Assembly (NCBI RefSeq): GCF_963675395.1
Contig: NZ_OY776223.1
Span: 1,860,001-1,924,000, forward strand
DNA: 64,000 nucleotides
Reading direction: 5' to 3'
Origin: an uncultured Vibrio sp.
Lineage (GTDB): Bacteria; Pseudomonadota; Gammaproteobacteria; Enterobacterales; Vibrionaceae
Below are positions 22,476-32,273 of this stretch, piece by piece; the stretch's first letter is position 1, and each line of letters begins with the position of its first letter. A program made the position numbers and the translations under genes. Below the pieces are notes generated by a model, which was not told the origin of the DNA, made no database searches, and worked only from the letters and a program-made list of their open reading frames with translations.

Positions 22476-24317
22476 CTAGCCCTCTAGCTTAGATTTGTCT
22501 CGTACTGCGCCTTTGTCAGCACTGGTTGCCATACTGGCGTACGCTTTAAGTGCAAAAGACACTTCACGCTGACGATCGGCTGGTTTCCAACCTAGCTCGT
22601 TTTGTTTTGCACGACGTGCTGCCAGCTCATCTTCTGCTACATCGAGGGTGATAGAGCGACTTGGGATATCAATGGTGATGATGTCGCCATCTTGAACCAA
22701 GCCAATCGTACCGCCACTGGCTGCTTCTGGGGATGCATGACCAATTGACAGACCCGATGTTCCACCTGAGAAGCGACCATCTGTTAGCAAGGCACAAGAT
22801 TTGCCTAATCCCATCGATTTCAGGTAAGTGGTTGGGTAGAGCATTTCCTGCATACCCGGACCACCTTTAGGGCCTTCATAACGAATAACAACAACTTCAC
22901 CCGCTTTAACTTTACCACCTAAGATGCCTTCAACCGCGGAATCCTGGCTTTCAAATACAATCGCGGGGCCTTGGAACTTAAGGTTTTCCTCATCAACACC
23001 AGCCGTTTTGACTATACAGCCATCAACCGCAATGTTACCTGAGAGAACTGCCAGACCACCTTCTTGACTGAATGCGTTCTCTTTTGAACGGATACAGCCA
23101 TCAGCACGGTCATCGTCTAAACGATCCCAGCGGCAGTCTTGTGAGAATGCTTTGGTGGTGCGGATACCCGCAGGGCCTGCTCGGAAGAACTTAAGTACTT
23201 CTTCATTTTCTGTTTGCATGATGTCGTACTCGGCAAGCTGCTGTTGCATAGTCATGCCTAATACCGTATGCGTACTGCCGTTTAGCAAACCAGCACGGTC
23301 TAGCTCACCTAAGATGGCCATTACACCACCAGCACGGTGTACATCTTCCATGTGATATTTCTGTGTCGATGGCGCTACTTTACACAGGTGTGGTACGCGA
23401 CGAGACATTTCATCGATATCGTTCATATCGAAGTCTATTTCACCTTCTTGAGCCGCAGCTAAAAGGTGCAAAACGGTGTTGCTAGAGCCACCCATTGCGA
23501 TGTCCAGCGCCATTGCGTTTTCAAAGGCGTCGCGGTTAGCAATGTTGCGTGGTAAGGCGGATTCGTCATCCTGTTCGTAGTAGCGTCGAGTCAGTTCAAC
23601 GACACGTTTACCAGCGTTAATAAACAATTGTTCACGGTCAGCGTGTGTTGCCAGCATCGAACCATTGCCTGGTTGAGAGAGGCCTAGCGCTTCTGTCAGG
23701 CAGTTCATTGAGTTGGCGGTAAACATGCCTGAGCACGATCCACAGGTTGGACAAGCAGAGCGTTCGACCTGTTCGCTTTGTTGATCCGACACGGTTGGAT
23801 CGGCGCCCTGGATCATGGCATCAACCAAATCGAGTTTGATGATTTGATCAGAAAGCTTGGTTTTTCCTGCTTCCATTGGGCCGCCAGAGACAAAGATAAC
23901 CGGAATGTTTAGGCGCATAGCGGCCATCATCATTCCTGGAGTGATTTTGTCACAGTTAGAGATACATACCATTGCATCGGCACAGTGTGCATTGACCATG
24001 TACTCTACAGAGTCGGCAATCAATTCTCGTGAAGGCAGTGAGTAAAGCATACCACCGTGACCCATTGCGATACCGTCGTCAACAGCAATGGTATTGAATT
24101 CTTTTGCGATGCCACCTGCTTTCTCTATTTCACCTGCAACCAATTGACCCATATCCTTCAGGTGCACGTGGCCAGGTACAAATTGAGTAAACGAGTTAAC
24201 CACAGCGATGATTGGCTTACCAAAGTCTTCATCTTTTACACCAGTTGCACGCCAAAGCGCGCGGGCGCCCGCCATGTTACGACCATGTGTGGTGGTTGCT
24301 GATCTATATTTTGGCAT
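22476..24317 (-). CDS. ilvD: Dihydroxy-acid dehydratase
   Basis: 613-residue [Fe-S] dehydratase in isoleucine, valine and pantothenate precursor synthesis. It begins [22 protein letters not shown]; iron-sulfur cysteines lie in [12 protein letters not shown] (about 123) and [18 protein letters not shown] (about 195), with [15 protein letters not shown] near the C-terminus. Full length. The space upstream, where ilvE sits in E. coli, holds only an ilvE relic. Confidence 0.97.
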   Translation of the reverse strand: MPKYRSATTTHGRNMAGARALWRATGVKDEDFGKPIIAVVNSFTQFVPGHVHLKDMGQLVAGEIEKAGGIAKEFNTIAVDDGIAMGHGGMLYSLPSRELIADSVEYMVNAHCADAMVCISNCDKITPGMMMAAMRLNIPVIFVSGGPMEAGKTKLSDQIIKLDLVDAMIQGADPTVSDQQSEQVERSACPTCGSCSGMFTANSMNCLTEALGLSQPGNGSMLATHADREQLFINAGKRVVELTRRYYEQDDESALPRNIANRDAFENAMALDIAMGGSSNTVLHLLAAAQEGEIDFDMNDIDEMSRRVPHLCKVAPSTQKYHMEDVHRAGGVMAILGELDRAGLLNGSTHTVLGMTMQQQLAEYDIMQTENEEVLKFFRAGPAGIRTTKAFSQDCRWDRLDDDRADGCIRSKENAFSQEGGLAVLSGNIAVDGCIVKTAGVDEENLKFQGPAIVFESQDSAVEGILGGKVKAGEVVVIRYEGPKGGPGMQEMLYPTTYLKSMGLGKSCALLTDGRFSGGTSGLSIGHASPEAASGGTIGLVQDGDIITIDIPSRSITLDVAEDELAARRAKQNELGWKPADRQREVSFALKAYASMATSADKGAVRDKSKLEG

Positions 24318-24331
24318 TTCTTAATTCCTTC

Positions 24332-24484
24332 TTACTTCTGCTCTGGGTACACACAGTCTAACCAGCCCACTTCTCTTCTGTGGTGCTGTTAAATAGGCCA
24401 TTGTAGGCCTCTTGCAGTAGTTTAGTGATTGGACAATGCTTGGCGCTGTCCATTTCCATTTTTTCGATTGTTACCACAGGACTC
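24332..24484 (-). pseudogene. ilvE: Relic of ilvE (branched-chain aminotransferase), 3' end only
   Basis: Between ilvM and ilvD the minus strand encodes about 45 residues that match the C-terminus of IlvE: SPVVTIEKMEMDSAKHC, then PITKLLQEAYNGLF and TTEEKW (E. coli has TPV..., GPVTK..Q.AF.GLF, TEDKWGWLD). The first roughly 260 codons are missing. The frame then hits TAG at 24358-24360; restoring one G in TGGGCTGG gives WGWLDCVYPEQK and a stop at 24332-24334, so there is also a one-base frameshift. The upstream frame opens at a GTG (24490-24492) overlapping the ilvM stop. It is not a functional aminotransferase. Confidence 0.88.
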
Positions 24485-24769
24485 TTACGCACTTACGTGT
24501 TGTTGTAAGTTGTGATTTGGCAGTTCATCGTTGCGGATTTTGAGTACCTCAACTTTACGAACATCCCACAGCTTCTCAATTTGATTGATCAAAAATGAGA
24601 TTGGTCGATCACTGTCGACAATGATCTCCACACTGGCCACTTTACTTTCATGGTTTTGAGTTGCTGCCACTTGTTTGATCACGAAGCCGCGGTGACGAAT
24701 CACACGTAGAACGCGCTCTAACAATACCGGTTTGTCATCGGCTTTGATGTCGAGTAAATATCTATCCAT
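24485..24769 (-). CDS. ilvM: Acetolactate synthase II small (regulatory) subunit
   Basis: 94-residue ACT-domain subunit: MDRYLLDIKADDKPVLLERV, then a second strand segment VASVEIIVDSDRP. Supports the catalytic IlvG subunit encoded 11 bases upstream. Followed directly by the ilvE relic. Confidence 0.92.
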   Translation of the reverse strand: MDRYLLDIKADDKPVLLERVLRVIRHRGFVIKQVAATQNHESKVASVEIIVDSDRPISFLINQIEKLWDVRKVEVLKIRNDELPNHNLQQHVSA

Positions 24770-24780
24770 GTGATTGCCTC

Positions 24781-26427
24781 CTAGGTGTTTTCCAACATAT
24801 CACTGTTTGATGCGCCTGGTGGCACCAACGGCCACACGTTTTCTTCTTCGTCGATTAACACATGAAGCATGTAAGCAGTTTTGCTTTCCAGCATCTCTTT
24901 CAGTGCAGGTCCCACTTCTTCTTTCTTAGTGATGGTTTTGCCCGGAATATCAAATGCTTTTGCCAGCATCACGAAGTCAGGGTTGTCATCAAGGATAGTT
25001 TCACTGTGTCGGCCATCAAAGAATAGCGATTGCCACTGGCGCACCATGCCAAGACGTTGGTTGTTAAGAAGAACAATCTTTACCGGAATCTGGCGGCGTT
25101 TTAGCGTACCTAATTCCTGTACGTTCATCATGAATGAACCGTCACCAGTAATAAGGATAGACTGATCATCCGGACGTGCGACTGCTGCGCCCATTGCCGC
25201 TGGTAGACCAAAGCCCATGGTGCCCAATCCAGCTGAAGTGATGAAATTTTGTGGATCTCGTGGCTGGATATGTTGCGCAGCCCACATCTGGTGCTGGCCT
25301 ACATCCGTTGAAACCATAGAGCTATCTGGCATCATGTCAGACAACTGTTTTAGTAACAGTGGTGCGTAGATAAGTTCACCCGGGTGGTCGTAGCGCCATT
25401 TAAAGCCGCTGCGTAAACTTTCACTGTGGTGAACCCATGGCGCGATATCTTGAGTCAGCTCTAGCTGAGGAAGAATGGTATTGATATCGCCACGTAGTGG
25501 TGCGTTTGCGTGGCGCAACTTATGAATTTCTGCCGCATCGATATCGATGTGAATCACTTTCGCATTTGGCGCAAACGTATCAAGTTTACCTGTCACACGG
25601 TCGTCAAAACGTGCACCGACCACAATCAGCAGGTCGGCTTCTTGAACCACTAGGTTTGCGGCTTTAGTACCGTGCATACCAAGCATGCCCAAATAGTGAG
25701 GGTCATGACGTTCAATGGTGCCTAAACCTTTCAGAGTGCTTACCACTGGCATTGGGTTCAGACGTAAGAACTCTCGTACCGCATCGGTCGCTTTAGCCAA
25801 CTGAACACCACCACCGACGTATAAAACCGGGCGAGTAGAAGCCGCTAGCACTTCTTGCGCACGTTTAATATCTTCGGCTGGGACATCTTCGATCGCTGGC
25901 GCAACGTAAGGGGTAAGCAAATCTGTTGGCGCTTGCGCAAGCTGAACATCTTTAGCGATATCAACAATGACAGGACCTGGACGACCAGTTTTCGCTACTT
26001 CAAAGGCTTCAGCCAGAGTCGGAGCAAGGTCTTCGATCTCTGTAACCAAATAGCTATGCTTCGTACAGGCTAGAGACATACCAATCACATCCATTTCTTG
26101 GAAAGCATCGGTACCGATATGAGAGCTGGCTACTTGACCTGTAATAGCCACCAGAGGAACTGAATCAAGGAAAGCGTCGGCAAGGCCAGTTACTAGGTTT
26201 GTGGCTCCAGGGCCGGAAGTCGCCATACAAACGGCAACATCTTGAGTGGATCGAGCCATACCGATAGCGGCCATGGCTGCACCTTGCTCATGACGGCATA
26301 AGATGTGCTCGACACCTCCGTCATACAAAGCATCGTAGATTGGCATGATGGCTCCTCCAGGGTAACCAAACACGGTCTTGATGCCTTGCTGTCTTAAAGC
26401 GGCTACGACAAGTTGTGCACCGGTCAT
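24781..26427 (-). CDS. ilvG: Acetolactate synthase II large (catalytic) subunit
   Basis: 548-residue thiamine-diphosphate and FAD enzyme forming acetolactate/acetohydroxybutyrate. The catalytic glutamate is Glu47 in [11 protein letters not shown]; the ThDP motif GDGSFMMN...LLNNQRLGM is at about 430-465. The frame is intact, unlike ilvG of E. coli K-12. ATG 26427 follows an AAGGAGG site and the leader/attenuator. Confidence 0.97.
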   Translation of the reverse strand: MTGAQLVVAALRQQGIKTVFGYPGGAIMPIYDALYDGGVEHILCRHEQGAAMAAIGMARSTQDVAVCMATSGPGATNLVTGLADAFLDSVPLVAITGQVASSHIGTDAFQEMDVIGMSLACTKHSYLVTEIEDLAPTLAEAFEVAKTGRPGPVIVDIAKDVQLAQAPTDLLTPYVAPAIEDVPAEDIKRAQEVLAASTRPVLYVGGGVQLAKATDAVREFLRLNPMPVVSTLKGLGTIERHDPHYLGMLGMHGTKAANLVVQEADLLIVVGARFDDRVTGKLDTFAPNAKVIHIDIDAAEIHKLRHANAPLRGDINTILPQLELTQDIAPWVHHSESLRSGFKWRYDHPGELIYAPLLLKQLSDMMPDSSMVSTDVGQHQMWAAQHIQPRDPQNFITSAGLGTMGFGLPAAMGAAVARPDDQSILITGDGSFMMNVQELGTLKRRQIPVKIVLLNNQRLGMVRQWQSLFFDGRHSETILDDNPDFVMLAKAFDIPGKTITKKEEVGPALKEMLESKTAYMLHVLIDEEENVWPLVPPGASNSDMLENT

Positions 26428-26548
26428 CGTAAACCTCCTTTGCTACGTTGTGGCTCGTAGCTATCGCCATGTGTACTGCACTTCATGTGCACTCCCATTC
26501 TTCCCGTTAAACTGTCTAAGGGTTAGACAGATGACAACTTGTAGTTGT

Positions 26549-26587
26549 AAAAAAACCCCCGGACTTTTCAGTGCGGGGGTTTTTTAT
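26549..26587 (-). terminator. ilv attenuator terminator
   Basis: CCCCC/GGGGG-based hairpin (26556-26560 with 26575-26579) flanked by A/T runs, giving a T7 tail on the minus strand. It lies between the leader peptide and ilvG, as in classical amino-acid attenuation. Confidence 0.9.
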
Positions 26588-26596
26588 AATTTGTGG

Positions 26597-26686
26597 TTAT
26601 CTTTCGCCCACAACACCCCGCGCGGTGCCAATAATGACCACGATAATCAGGGCTAGCAGTGAGTTAATGTAAGCGAAAAGATTCAT
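26597..26686 (-). CDS. ilvL: ilv operon leader peptide
   Basis: 29-codon leader on the minus strand beginning MNLFAYINSLLALIIVVII and ending in GVVGER. Of the 29 residues, 14 are Leu, Ile or Val, densest in the run LLALIIVVII. Ribosome stalling at these codons when charged Leu-, Ile- or Val-tRNA is scarce would prevent the terminator 10 bases downstream from forming. The peptide is not related in detail to E. coli IlvL but plays the same part. Confidence 0.9.
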   Translation of the reverse strand: MNLFAYINSLLALIIVVIIGTARGVVGER

Positions 26687-26893
26687 CTGTCTGTCGTTCT
26701 GTTTTCGTTAAATTTTGTTGTGTAATGTTCTACGAAATTGTTTGCGTCATTAGTGGTATCACACAATTCCTCTGCATGACAAGCAAAAAGTCATTCTTTT
26801 TTCACATTAACTCTTAATTTGGACGCGGTATATAACATAATCACAAAGGAAAATATTTGATTATAAAGCAATCAATAAGTCGTCGGGGAGCAT

Positions 26894-28417
26894 ATGGGGC
26901 TGGCAATCATTCATAGTCGGGCAAGCGTCGGTGTACAGGCACCGTCAGTTAGTGTGGAAGTACATATTAGTAACGGTATGCCGGGCTTTACTCTGGTCGG
27001 GTTACCAGAAACCACGGTAAAAGAGTCTAAAGATCGGGTACGTAGTGCCATCATTAATTCCAATTTTCAATTTCCCGCCAAACGTATTACGGTTAACTTA
27101 GCTCCGGCGGATCTACCCAAAGAGGGCGGACGTTTTGATCTGCCTATCGCATTGGGGATTTTGGCCGCTTCACAGCAAATCGCGACAGATAAGCTCAAAA
27201 ACTATGAATTTATTGGTGAGTTAGCGTTGTCTGGGGGCTTAAGACCAGTAAAAGGCGTACTACCTGCTGCGCTCGCTGCGAGCAAGATTCAGCGTCATTT
27301 GGTGGTGCCGCATGTGAACGGTGATCAGGCGGCGCTGGTGGGAAAAGATCAACATAAATCCGCTCAGTCGTTACTAGAGGTGTGTGCGGAATTGTGTGGG
27401 CAGCATCGGCTTAATCTGCATAAATCACCTAAGCGTATAACAACTGAAAGTCATGGCCGAGACTTGCAGGATATTATTGGCCAGCAACAAGGAAAACGAG
27501 CGCTTGAGATTGCCGCAGCAGGAAGTCATAACTTGCTATTTTTAGGGCCTCCCGGTACCGGAAAAACCATGCTAGCATCGCGCTTGTGTGATTTATTGCC
27601 TGAAATGAGTGATGAAGAAGCGATGGAAACCGCTTCTGTCGCATCACTCACACAAAGTGAAATCAATCAACATAACTGGAAGATACGACCGTTTCGCGCG
27701 CCACACCACTCCAGCTCGATGGCGGCATTAGTTGGTGGAGGGTCGGTGCCGAGGCCGGGTGAAATTTCACTGGCTCACAATGGCTTGTTGTTTCTAGACG
27801 AAATGCCAGAGTTTGAACGTAAAGCTCTGGACTCGCTGCGTGAACCGCTGGAATCGGGGGAGATCATCATCTCTCGGGCTCAGGGTAAAACTCGTTTTCC
27901 AGCCCGCTTTCAGCTGGTGGGCGCACTCAACCCCAGCCCGACCGGCTATTACGAAGGCAATCAGGCTCGCACCAATCCACAAGCCATTCTACGTTATTTA
28001 GGCCGTTTATCAGGACCGCTACTCGATCGATTCGATATGTCGCTAGAAATTCCTGCATTGCCCAAGGGCACATTGTCGGAGGGAGGTGACCGAGGTGAGG
28101 CGACCGCAGTAGTTAAAAAGCGGGTTAACGGCGCTCGCCAGAACATGTTAAGCCGCAGTGGCAAGGTGAATGCTCTGCTGGGGAGCCGCGAGATAGAAAC
28201 GTTTTGCCCACTACAAAAAAGTGATGCTGAGTTTCTGGAGACCGCCTTGCATAGACTGGGGCTGTCTATACGCGCGTACCATCGAATCATTAAAGTGGCC
28301 CGTACGATTGCGGATTTGGATGGGGAAGAGCAGATTGAGCGCTCCCACCTGGCGGAAGCGCTGGGATATCGTGCTATGGACCGGTTACTGAAACAGCTTA
28401 CTACACAGTCTGTGTGA
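26894..28417 (+). CDS. comM: ComM/YifB family AAA+ helicase (Mg chelatase-like)
   Basis: 507-residue protein: N-terminal Lon-like domain (about 1-165, HISNGMPGFTLVGLPE), AAA+ core with Walker A GPPGTGKTML at about 218 and Walker B GLLFLDEMPEF at about 296, then a C-terminal magnesium-chelatase domain. In V. cholerae ComM is the hexameric branch-migration helicase for natural transformation. Divergent from the ilv operon. The window also carries dprA, another transformation gene. Confidence 0.95.
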   Translation: MGLAIIHSRASVGVQAPSVSVEVHISNGMPGFTLVGLPETTVKESKDRVRSAIINSNFQFPAKRITVNLAPADLPKEGGRFDLPIALGILAASQQIATDKLKNYEFIGELALSGGLRPVKGVLPAALAASKIQRHLVVPHVNGDQAALVGKDQHKSAQSLLEVCAELCGQHRLNLHKSPKRITTESHGRDLQDIIGQQQGKRALEIAAAGSHNLLFLGPPGTGKTMLASRLCDLLPEMSDEEAMETASVASLTQSEINQHNWKIRPFRAPHHSSSMAALVGGGSVPRPGEISLAHNGLLFLDEMPEFERKALDSLREPLESGEIIISRAQGKTRFPARFQLVGALNPSPTGYYEGNQARTNPQAILRYLGRLSGPLLDRFDMSLEIPALPKGTLSEGGDRGEATAVVKKRVNGARQNMLSRSGKVNALLGSREIETFCPLQKSDAEFLETALHRLGLSIRAYHRIIKVARTIADLDGEEQIERSHLAEALGYRAMDRLLKQLTTQSV

Positions 28418-28464
28418 AATATGTGAGCTAAGATAATCCGTCCCTTGATGTCAGGGATAGGCAG

Positions 28465-29421
28465 TTAAAAGCGATAGCTGAAGCCTAACGAGAATAGGTA
28501 TTCCTTCTCGTCATAGAAGGTGATGTTTGAGTCGGTCTGACTATAGCCTGCGAATGAAATGAAAGACCAGTCTTGCCAGTCAAACACATTTTGGTATTCG
28601 TAAGCGGCAAACAGGCTCAACTTGTCGTCACTGCGTGTCTTGGTGAAGGTCTGGCTTTTGGATTGATAGTCTTGAAGCGTATAGCCGCCAGTGAGTGCTA
28701 AGCGGTGACGATTGATGAACTTAAACCAGCTCAGTTCAACCCCATACGAGTCGAAGGATTCTGCTTTACCATCGGCATCTTGATTAATGTAAGTAAACGC
28801 GGGTTGCAGGATGGAAGTCCGATCAAGTGAAATTCGATAGTCACCTTTAATGTAGTAAATATCAGCATCGCGAGCCAAAGTGCGATCGGTCACTTCCTCT
28901 TTATCGACTTTTTTATCGGCATAGGCAAGATCCAGATTGAAGTTTTTATCAATCAGCCCTTTCACCTGAAAGCGATAAGCGTTACCGCCTTCATCGGTTG
29001 TGCGTCGAGCCACGCTTACCTGATAAGGATTACGCCAGGTTTCCCCTTCTAACACGGTTGGCAGGTACGATACATCGAGTATGGTGTCTGACGGCAATTG
29101 GTATTGATAGCCTAGCTGGAATGCAAGTGTACCGATGGCCACATCTGAACGAGTGGTGCCAGCGTATACTTGCTGGTTAAGTTGCGTACCGAAGGTATAG
29201 GCGATGTTCCCTAGAGGAGCTGCGACCACCGAGCTATCTCTGTCAGCACGGTGATTTAGTGAGTCGATGGTCCTGTCGCTTTCGGTATTAAAGTTAGATT
29301 CTGACGTAACAAAGGCAGCATTCAGTGAAATCTCACCGCTGAATCCAGCGGTTTCTGCGAGCTGTGCTTGAGCTGAACTGACGATGAAGGCCAAGGTCAA
29401 GACCGTTAGTCTCGGTTTCAT
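28465..29421 (-). CDS. DUF2860 outer-membrane protein
   Basis: 318-residue predicted outer-membrane beta barrel. A signal peptide MKPRLTVLTLAFIVSSAQAQ is evident, followed by alternating short polar and aromatic strands and a terminal phenylalanine (GFSYRF), the usual barrel-assembly signal. It fits the DUF2860 family common in Vibrio (GFSGEISLNAAF, YTFGTQLNQQVYAGT, YLPTVLEGETWRNPY). Molecular function is not known to me; a porin- or adhesin-like role is a guess. Monocistronic. Confidence 0.82.
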   Translation of the reverse strand: MKPRLTVLTLAFIVSSAQAQLAETAGFSGEISLNAAFVTSESNFNTESDRTIDSLNHRADRDSSVVAAPLGNIAYTFGTQLNQQVYAGTTRSDVAIGTLAFQLGYQYQLPSDTILDVSYLPTVLEGETWRNPYQVSVARRTTDEGGNAYRFQVKGLIDKNFNLDLAYADKKVDKEEVTDRTLARDADIYYIKGDYRISLDRTSILQPAFTYINQDADGKAESFDSYGVELSWFKFINRHRLALTGGYTLQDYQSKSQTFTKTRSDDKLSLFAAYEYQNVFDWQDWSFISFAGYSQTDSNITFYDEKEYLFSLGFSYRF

Positions 29422-29663
29422 TCATGATCTCCCTATTTGTGAATGAGTGGTTTAAACCATAGCGAGTGTTTATTGACACCGGGTGATATTTAGTTTTTCC
29501 CTAATCTATGCGACAGAGTAATATCATTGTTTCATATGAGGCAAGACCAATCAGGTATGCTGTAACTAATCAGACCATTCTCATAAATGTTTCAATGTAG
29601 CAATGGCTCAGTATAATTACACGCTGTTTTATTACTCACCCTTATTACTGTTGTCTGGTTATC

Positions 29664-30542
29664 ATGTTGGCATATCTGTTATTTCTTCTAAACGCGTCCC
29701 TAGTCATTATCAATTCGGCGATCTGCTCACTGGTCATCTGTCTTATCGCCGTGCTCAAGCTGTTACTACCAGACGTGAAGCTAAAAGCTAAGGGAACGGA
29801 AGCGGCGAACAAGGTGATGTGGGCGTGGGCAACGATAAACGCAGCGGTACTCGCGCTGTCCAATCGAGTAGCATGGGATGTGCAAGGTGGTGATGAGCTA
29901 AAGAAAGACGGCTGGTACCTTTTGATTAGCAACCATCTGAGTTGGACGGACATCGTGGTGCTGTGCTGCGTATTTAAAGATCGTATCCCAATGCCAAAGT
30001 TTTTCCTCAAACAGCAGCTGTTGTATGTGCCATTTATTGGTATGGCTTGCTGGGCTCTGGATATGCCGTTTATGCGCCGTTATTCGCGCGAATATCTGAT
30101 CCGTAATCCGCATAAGCGTGGTGAGGATTTGGCAACCACGCGTCGCTCTTGCGCTAAGTTTAAGCATACTCCTACGACGGTAGTGAATTACGTAGAAGGC
30201 ACGCGTTTTACTCAAGAAAAGCAACGCCAGAGCAAAGCACGATATCAACATTTGTTGCAGCCAAAGTCTGGTGGCATCGCTTACACGCTGGCTACGATGG
30301 GTGATCAGTTTGATAGTATTATTGATGTCACGTTGGCTTATCCGGAAAATACCCATAAACCATTCAGAGACATGTTAATGGGCCGTATGAGCAAGATAGT
30401 GGTTCGTGTGAAGGTACTGCCGGTTGATGAAAAAGTGCGGGGAGATTACTTTAACGATAAACCCTACAAGCGTCAGTTTCAGCAATGGCTGGGTGGTGTC
30501 TGGCAGGAGAAAGACCAGTTGCTGCAAGAGATACACCGGTAA
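29664..30542 (+). CDS. yihG: Acyltransferase, YihG family
   Basis: 292-residue membrane acyltransferase of the PlsC superfamily. Two N-terminal hydrophobic helices (about 1-33 and 50-65) precede the catalytic HX4D motif NHLSWTD at about residue 91 and the substrate motif VEGTRFT at about 173. E. coli YihG is a 1-acyl-glycerol-3-phosphate acyltransferase with a preference for particular acyl chains. Neighbourhood yihG-dsbA-srkA matches E. coli (yihG-yihF-dsbA-srkA) without yihF. Confidence 0.88.
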   Translation: MLAYLLFLLNASLVIINSAICSLVICLIAVLKLLLPDVKLKAKGTEAANKVMWAWATINAAVLALSNRVAWDVQGGDELKKDGWYLLISNHLSWTDIVVLCCVFKDRIPMPKFFLKQQLLYVPFIGMACWALDMPFMRRYSREYLIRNPHKRGEDLATTRRSCAKFKHTPTTVVNYVEGTRFTQEKQRQSKARYQHLLQPKSGGIAYTLATMGDQFDSIIDVTLAYPENTHKPFRDMLMGRMSKIVVRVKVLPVDEKVRGDYFNDKPYKRQFQQWLGGVWQEKDQLLQEIHR

Positions 30543-30556
30543 AAAACAGACAAAAC

Positions 30557-30580
30557 AAAGGGGAGCCGGAGCTCCCCTTT
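30557..30580. terminator. Bidirectional terminator between yihG and dsbA
   Basis: Perfect stem AAAGGGGAGC / GCTCCCCTTT, loop CGGA, between convergent genes. Confidence 0.85.
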
Positions 30581-30596
30581 GTGCAATCTATACGGA

Positions 30597-31199
30597 TTAT
30601 TTAAGTTCTAATAAGTAGTTTACCAGAGCAAAGTACTCATCCATGGTTTTGATGCTTTGCGCTTGTACCAGATATTTGTTGTTTACAATCACCGCAGGAA
30701 CACCTGTCAAGCCACTGTCTTCAAACTGTTTGTCCATACGACGAACCATAGAGTCGACAGCAAAACCTTTGAATGCTGAGTCAAACTTCTTCTTGTCCAC
30801 CCCTTCATCTAAGAAGATTTGACGCAGTTCTGCATCGTCACGTGGCGCTTTACGCAAATTGTGGATGCGGTTAAACATCACAGGTACCATTTTGTCTTCA
30901 ATCTTAAGTGCAACCATAGTTGCGAATGCTTTGCTCATTGAAGGGCCCATGTTGCCACCCATAAAGGATACGTGGTTCTTTTGTAGTTTCACGCCTTCAG
31001 GTAACTGCTTTTTAAGTTGCTGAATAACTGGCTCGAACGAATGACAGTGCGGGCAGTAGAATGAGAAAAATTCAGTTACTACGGGTTTCTGTGATACCTC
31101 TAGATCCAATACTTTGTAATGTTCACCTTCTTTGAATTGCGCTGCCTGTACTGAGAGGCTCAGCATCAGCATAGAAAACAGTGCGAACAGTTTTTTCAT
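30597..31199 (-). CDS. dsbA: Thiol:disulfide interchange protein DsbA
   Basis: 200-residue periplasmic oxidase. Signal peptide [20 protein letters not shown], active site CPHC at residues 49-52 in [12 protein letters not shown], and cis-proline in [10 protein letters not shown]. It introduces disulfides into secreted proteins and is reoxidised by DsbB. Downstream of srkA by 33 bases, the same pair as in E. coli where the two are co-transcribed. Confidence 0.97.
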   Translation of the reverse strand: MKKLFALFSMLMLSLSVQAAQFKEGEHYKVLDLEVSQKPVVTEFFSFYCPHCHSFEPVIQQLKKQLPEGVKLQKNHVSFMGGNMGPSMSKAFATMVALKIEDKMVPVMFNRIHNLRKAPRDDAELRQIFLDEGVDKKKFDSAFKGFAVDSMVRRMDKQFEDSGLTGVPAVIVNNKYLVQAQSIKTMDEYFALVNYLLELK

Positions 31200-31232
31200 T
31201 TAAATATCTCCACTTTGAATTAGTTGGCTGAC

Positions 31233-32219
31233 TTACCATTGAGGCATTAAAGAGAGGGGTGCTTCTTCTAAGCTGGCAATCTGCTCTTTAAAGCTAAGAA
31301 CTTGACCTTCCCAGTATTTTGGCTCATTAAACCATGGAAAAGCCAACGGAAATGCAGGGTCATGCCAACGTTTTGCTAACCATGCCATGTAATGCACCAT
31401 CCGTAGACCGCGAAGTGGCTCAATTAGTTTCAATTCTGCTGAGCTAAAATCACAAAACTCTTGATAGGCTTCTAAAACGATATCCAACTGCATCAGCTTA
31501 TCTTGTCGTTCACCATTCAAAAGCATCCACAAATCTTGTACTGCGGGTCCGTTGCGGGAATCATCCAAGTCGACGAACATAGGCCCATCACGCCAAAGAA
31601 TGTTACCCGGGTGACAGTCACCATGTAGGCGAATGCTGTTAAAGCTGTCTTGCCATTGGTTTTCGATGGCTTTGATCAGGATATCCAGATCATTAAAGAA
31701 ACTGTTCTCCAGATGCATTGGAATCATGTTCGAATTTTGCAGAATCTCCCGCGGTTGGTAGAGGTATTCTTGTAAGCCGATACTCGGTCGATGCTGGAAG
31801 GTCTTTTTACCGCCGACTTTATGAATGCGACCTAAAAATCTGCCAACTCCTTCCAGTTGCTCCAGATTGTCGACTTCAAACTGGCGTCCGCCAACACTTT
31901 CAAATAGTGCAAAGCCGTAGCCTTGGTAGTGATGCAATGTTTGACCGTTAAGAATGACTGGCGGCGCGACTGGGATTTCGTTTTCGATCAGCTCCAGAGT
32001 GAAATCGTGTTCTTCCTGAATTTGCTCGTTGCTCCAACGTTCAGGACGGTAGAACTTCACCACATAGCGGCGACGCTCTTCATCGGTAAACTGATAAACG
32101 CGGTTTTCATAACTGTTGAGAGGGAGAAAGCCAGATTCTGCGCGAATACCAATGCTTTCTAACGCATACCACATAAAGTCGGGTGTGAGGGCGTCAAAGT
32201 TAAACGTACCTTGGGACAT
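31233..32219 (-). CDS. srkA: Stress response kinase A
   Basis: 328-residue Ser/Thr kinase of the APH/choline kinase fold (YihE). GIRAESGFLPLNSYENRVYQF opens the ATP-binding lobe; the catalytic loop is RLHGDCHPGNILW and the metal motif FVDLDDSRNGP. Start ATG 32219 (MSQGTFNFDALTPDFM) agrees with the E. coli N-terminus; an in-frame ATG at 32255 would place a transcription terminator hairpin inside the coding region. No clear ribosome-binding site precedes 32219. Confidence 0.93.
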   Translation of the reverse strand: MSQGTFNFDALTPDFMWYALESIGIRAESGFLPLNSYENRVYQFTDEERRRYVVKFYRPERWSNEQIQEEHDFTLELIENEIPVAPPVILNGQTLHHYQGYGFALFESVGGRQFEVDNLEQLEGVGRFLGRIHKVGGKKTFQHRPSIGLQEYLYQPREILQNSNMIPMHLENSFFNDLDILIKAIENQWQDSFNSIRLHGDCHPGNILWRDGPMFVDLDDSRNGPAVQDLWMLLNGERQDKLMQLDIVLEAYQEFCDFSSAELKLIEPLRGLRMVHYMAWLAKRWHDPAFPLAFPWFNEPKYWEGQVLSFKEQIASLEEAPLSLMPQW

Positions 32220-32225
32220 ATAAAT

Positions 32226-32251
32226 AAAAAGGCTCATTGCTGAGCCTTTTT
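32226..32251 (-). terminator. Terminator of ccoG, just before the srkA start
   Basis: AAAAAGGCTCA / TGAGCCTTTTT, 11-base stem with a four-base loop. The T-run ends seven bases before the srkA ATG. Confidence 0.8.
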
Positions 32252-32273
32252 CCATTAGTCATCGAATTTGAAA

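Noticed and set aside
29645..30356. Long minus-strand open frames opposite yihG (121 and 152 codons)
   Set aside because: Shadows of the yihG codon pattern; no motif, start signal or terminator supports them.
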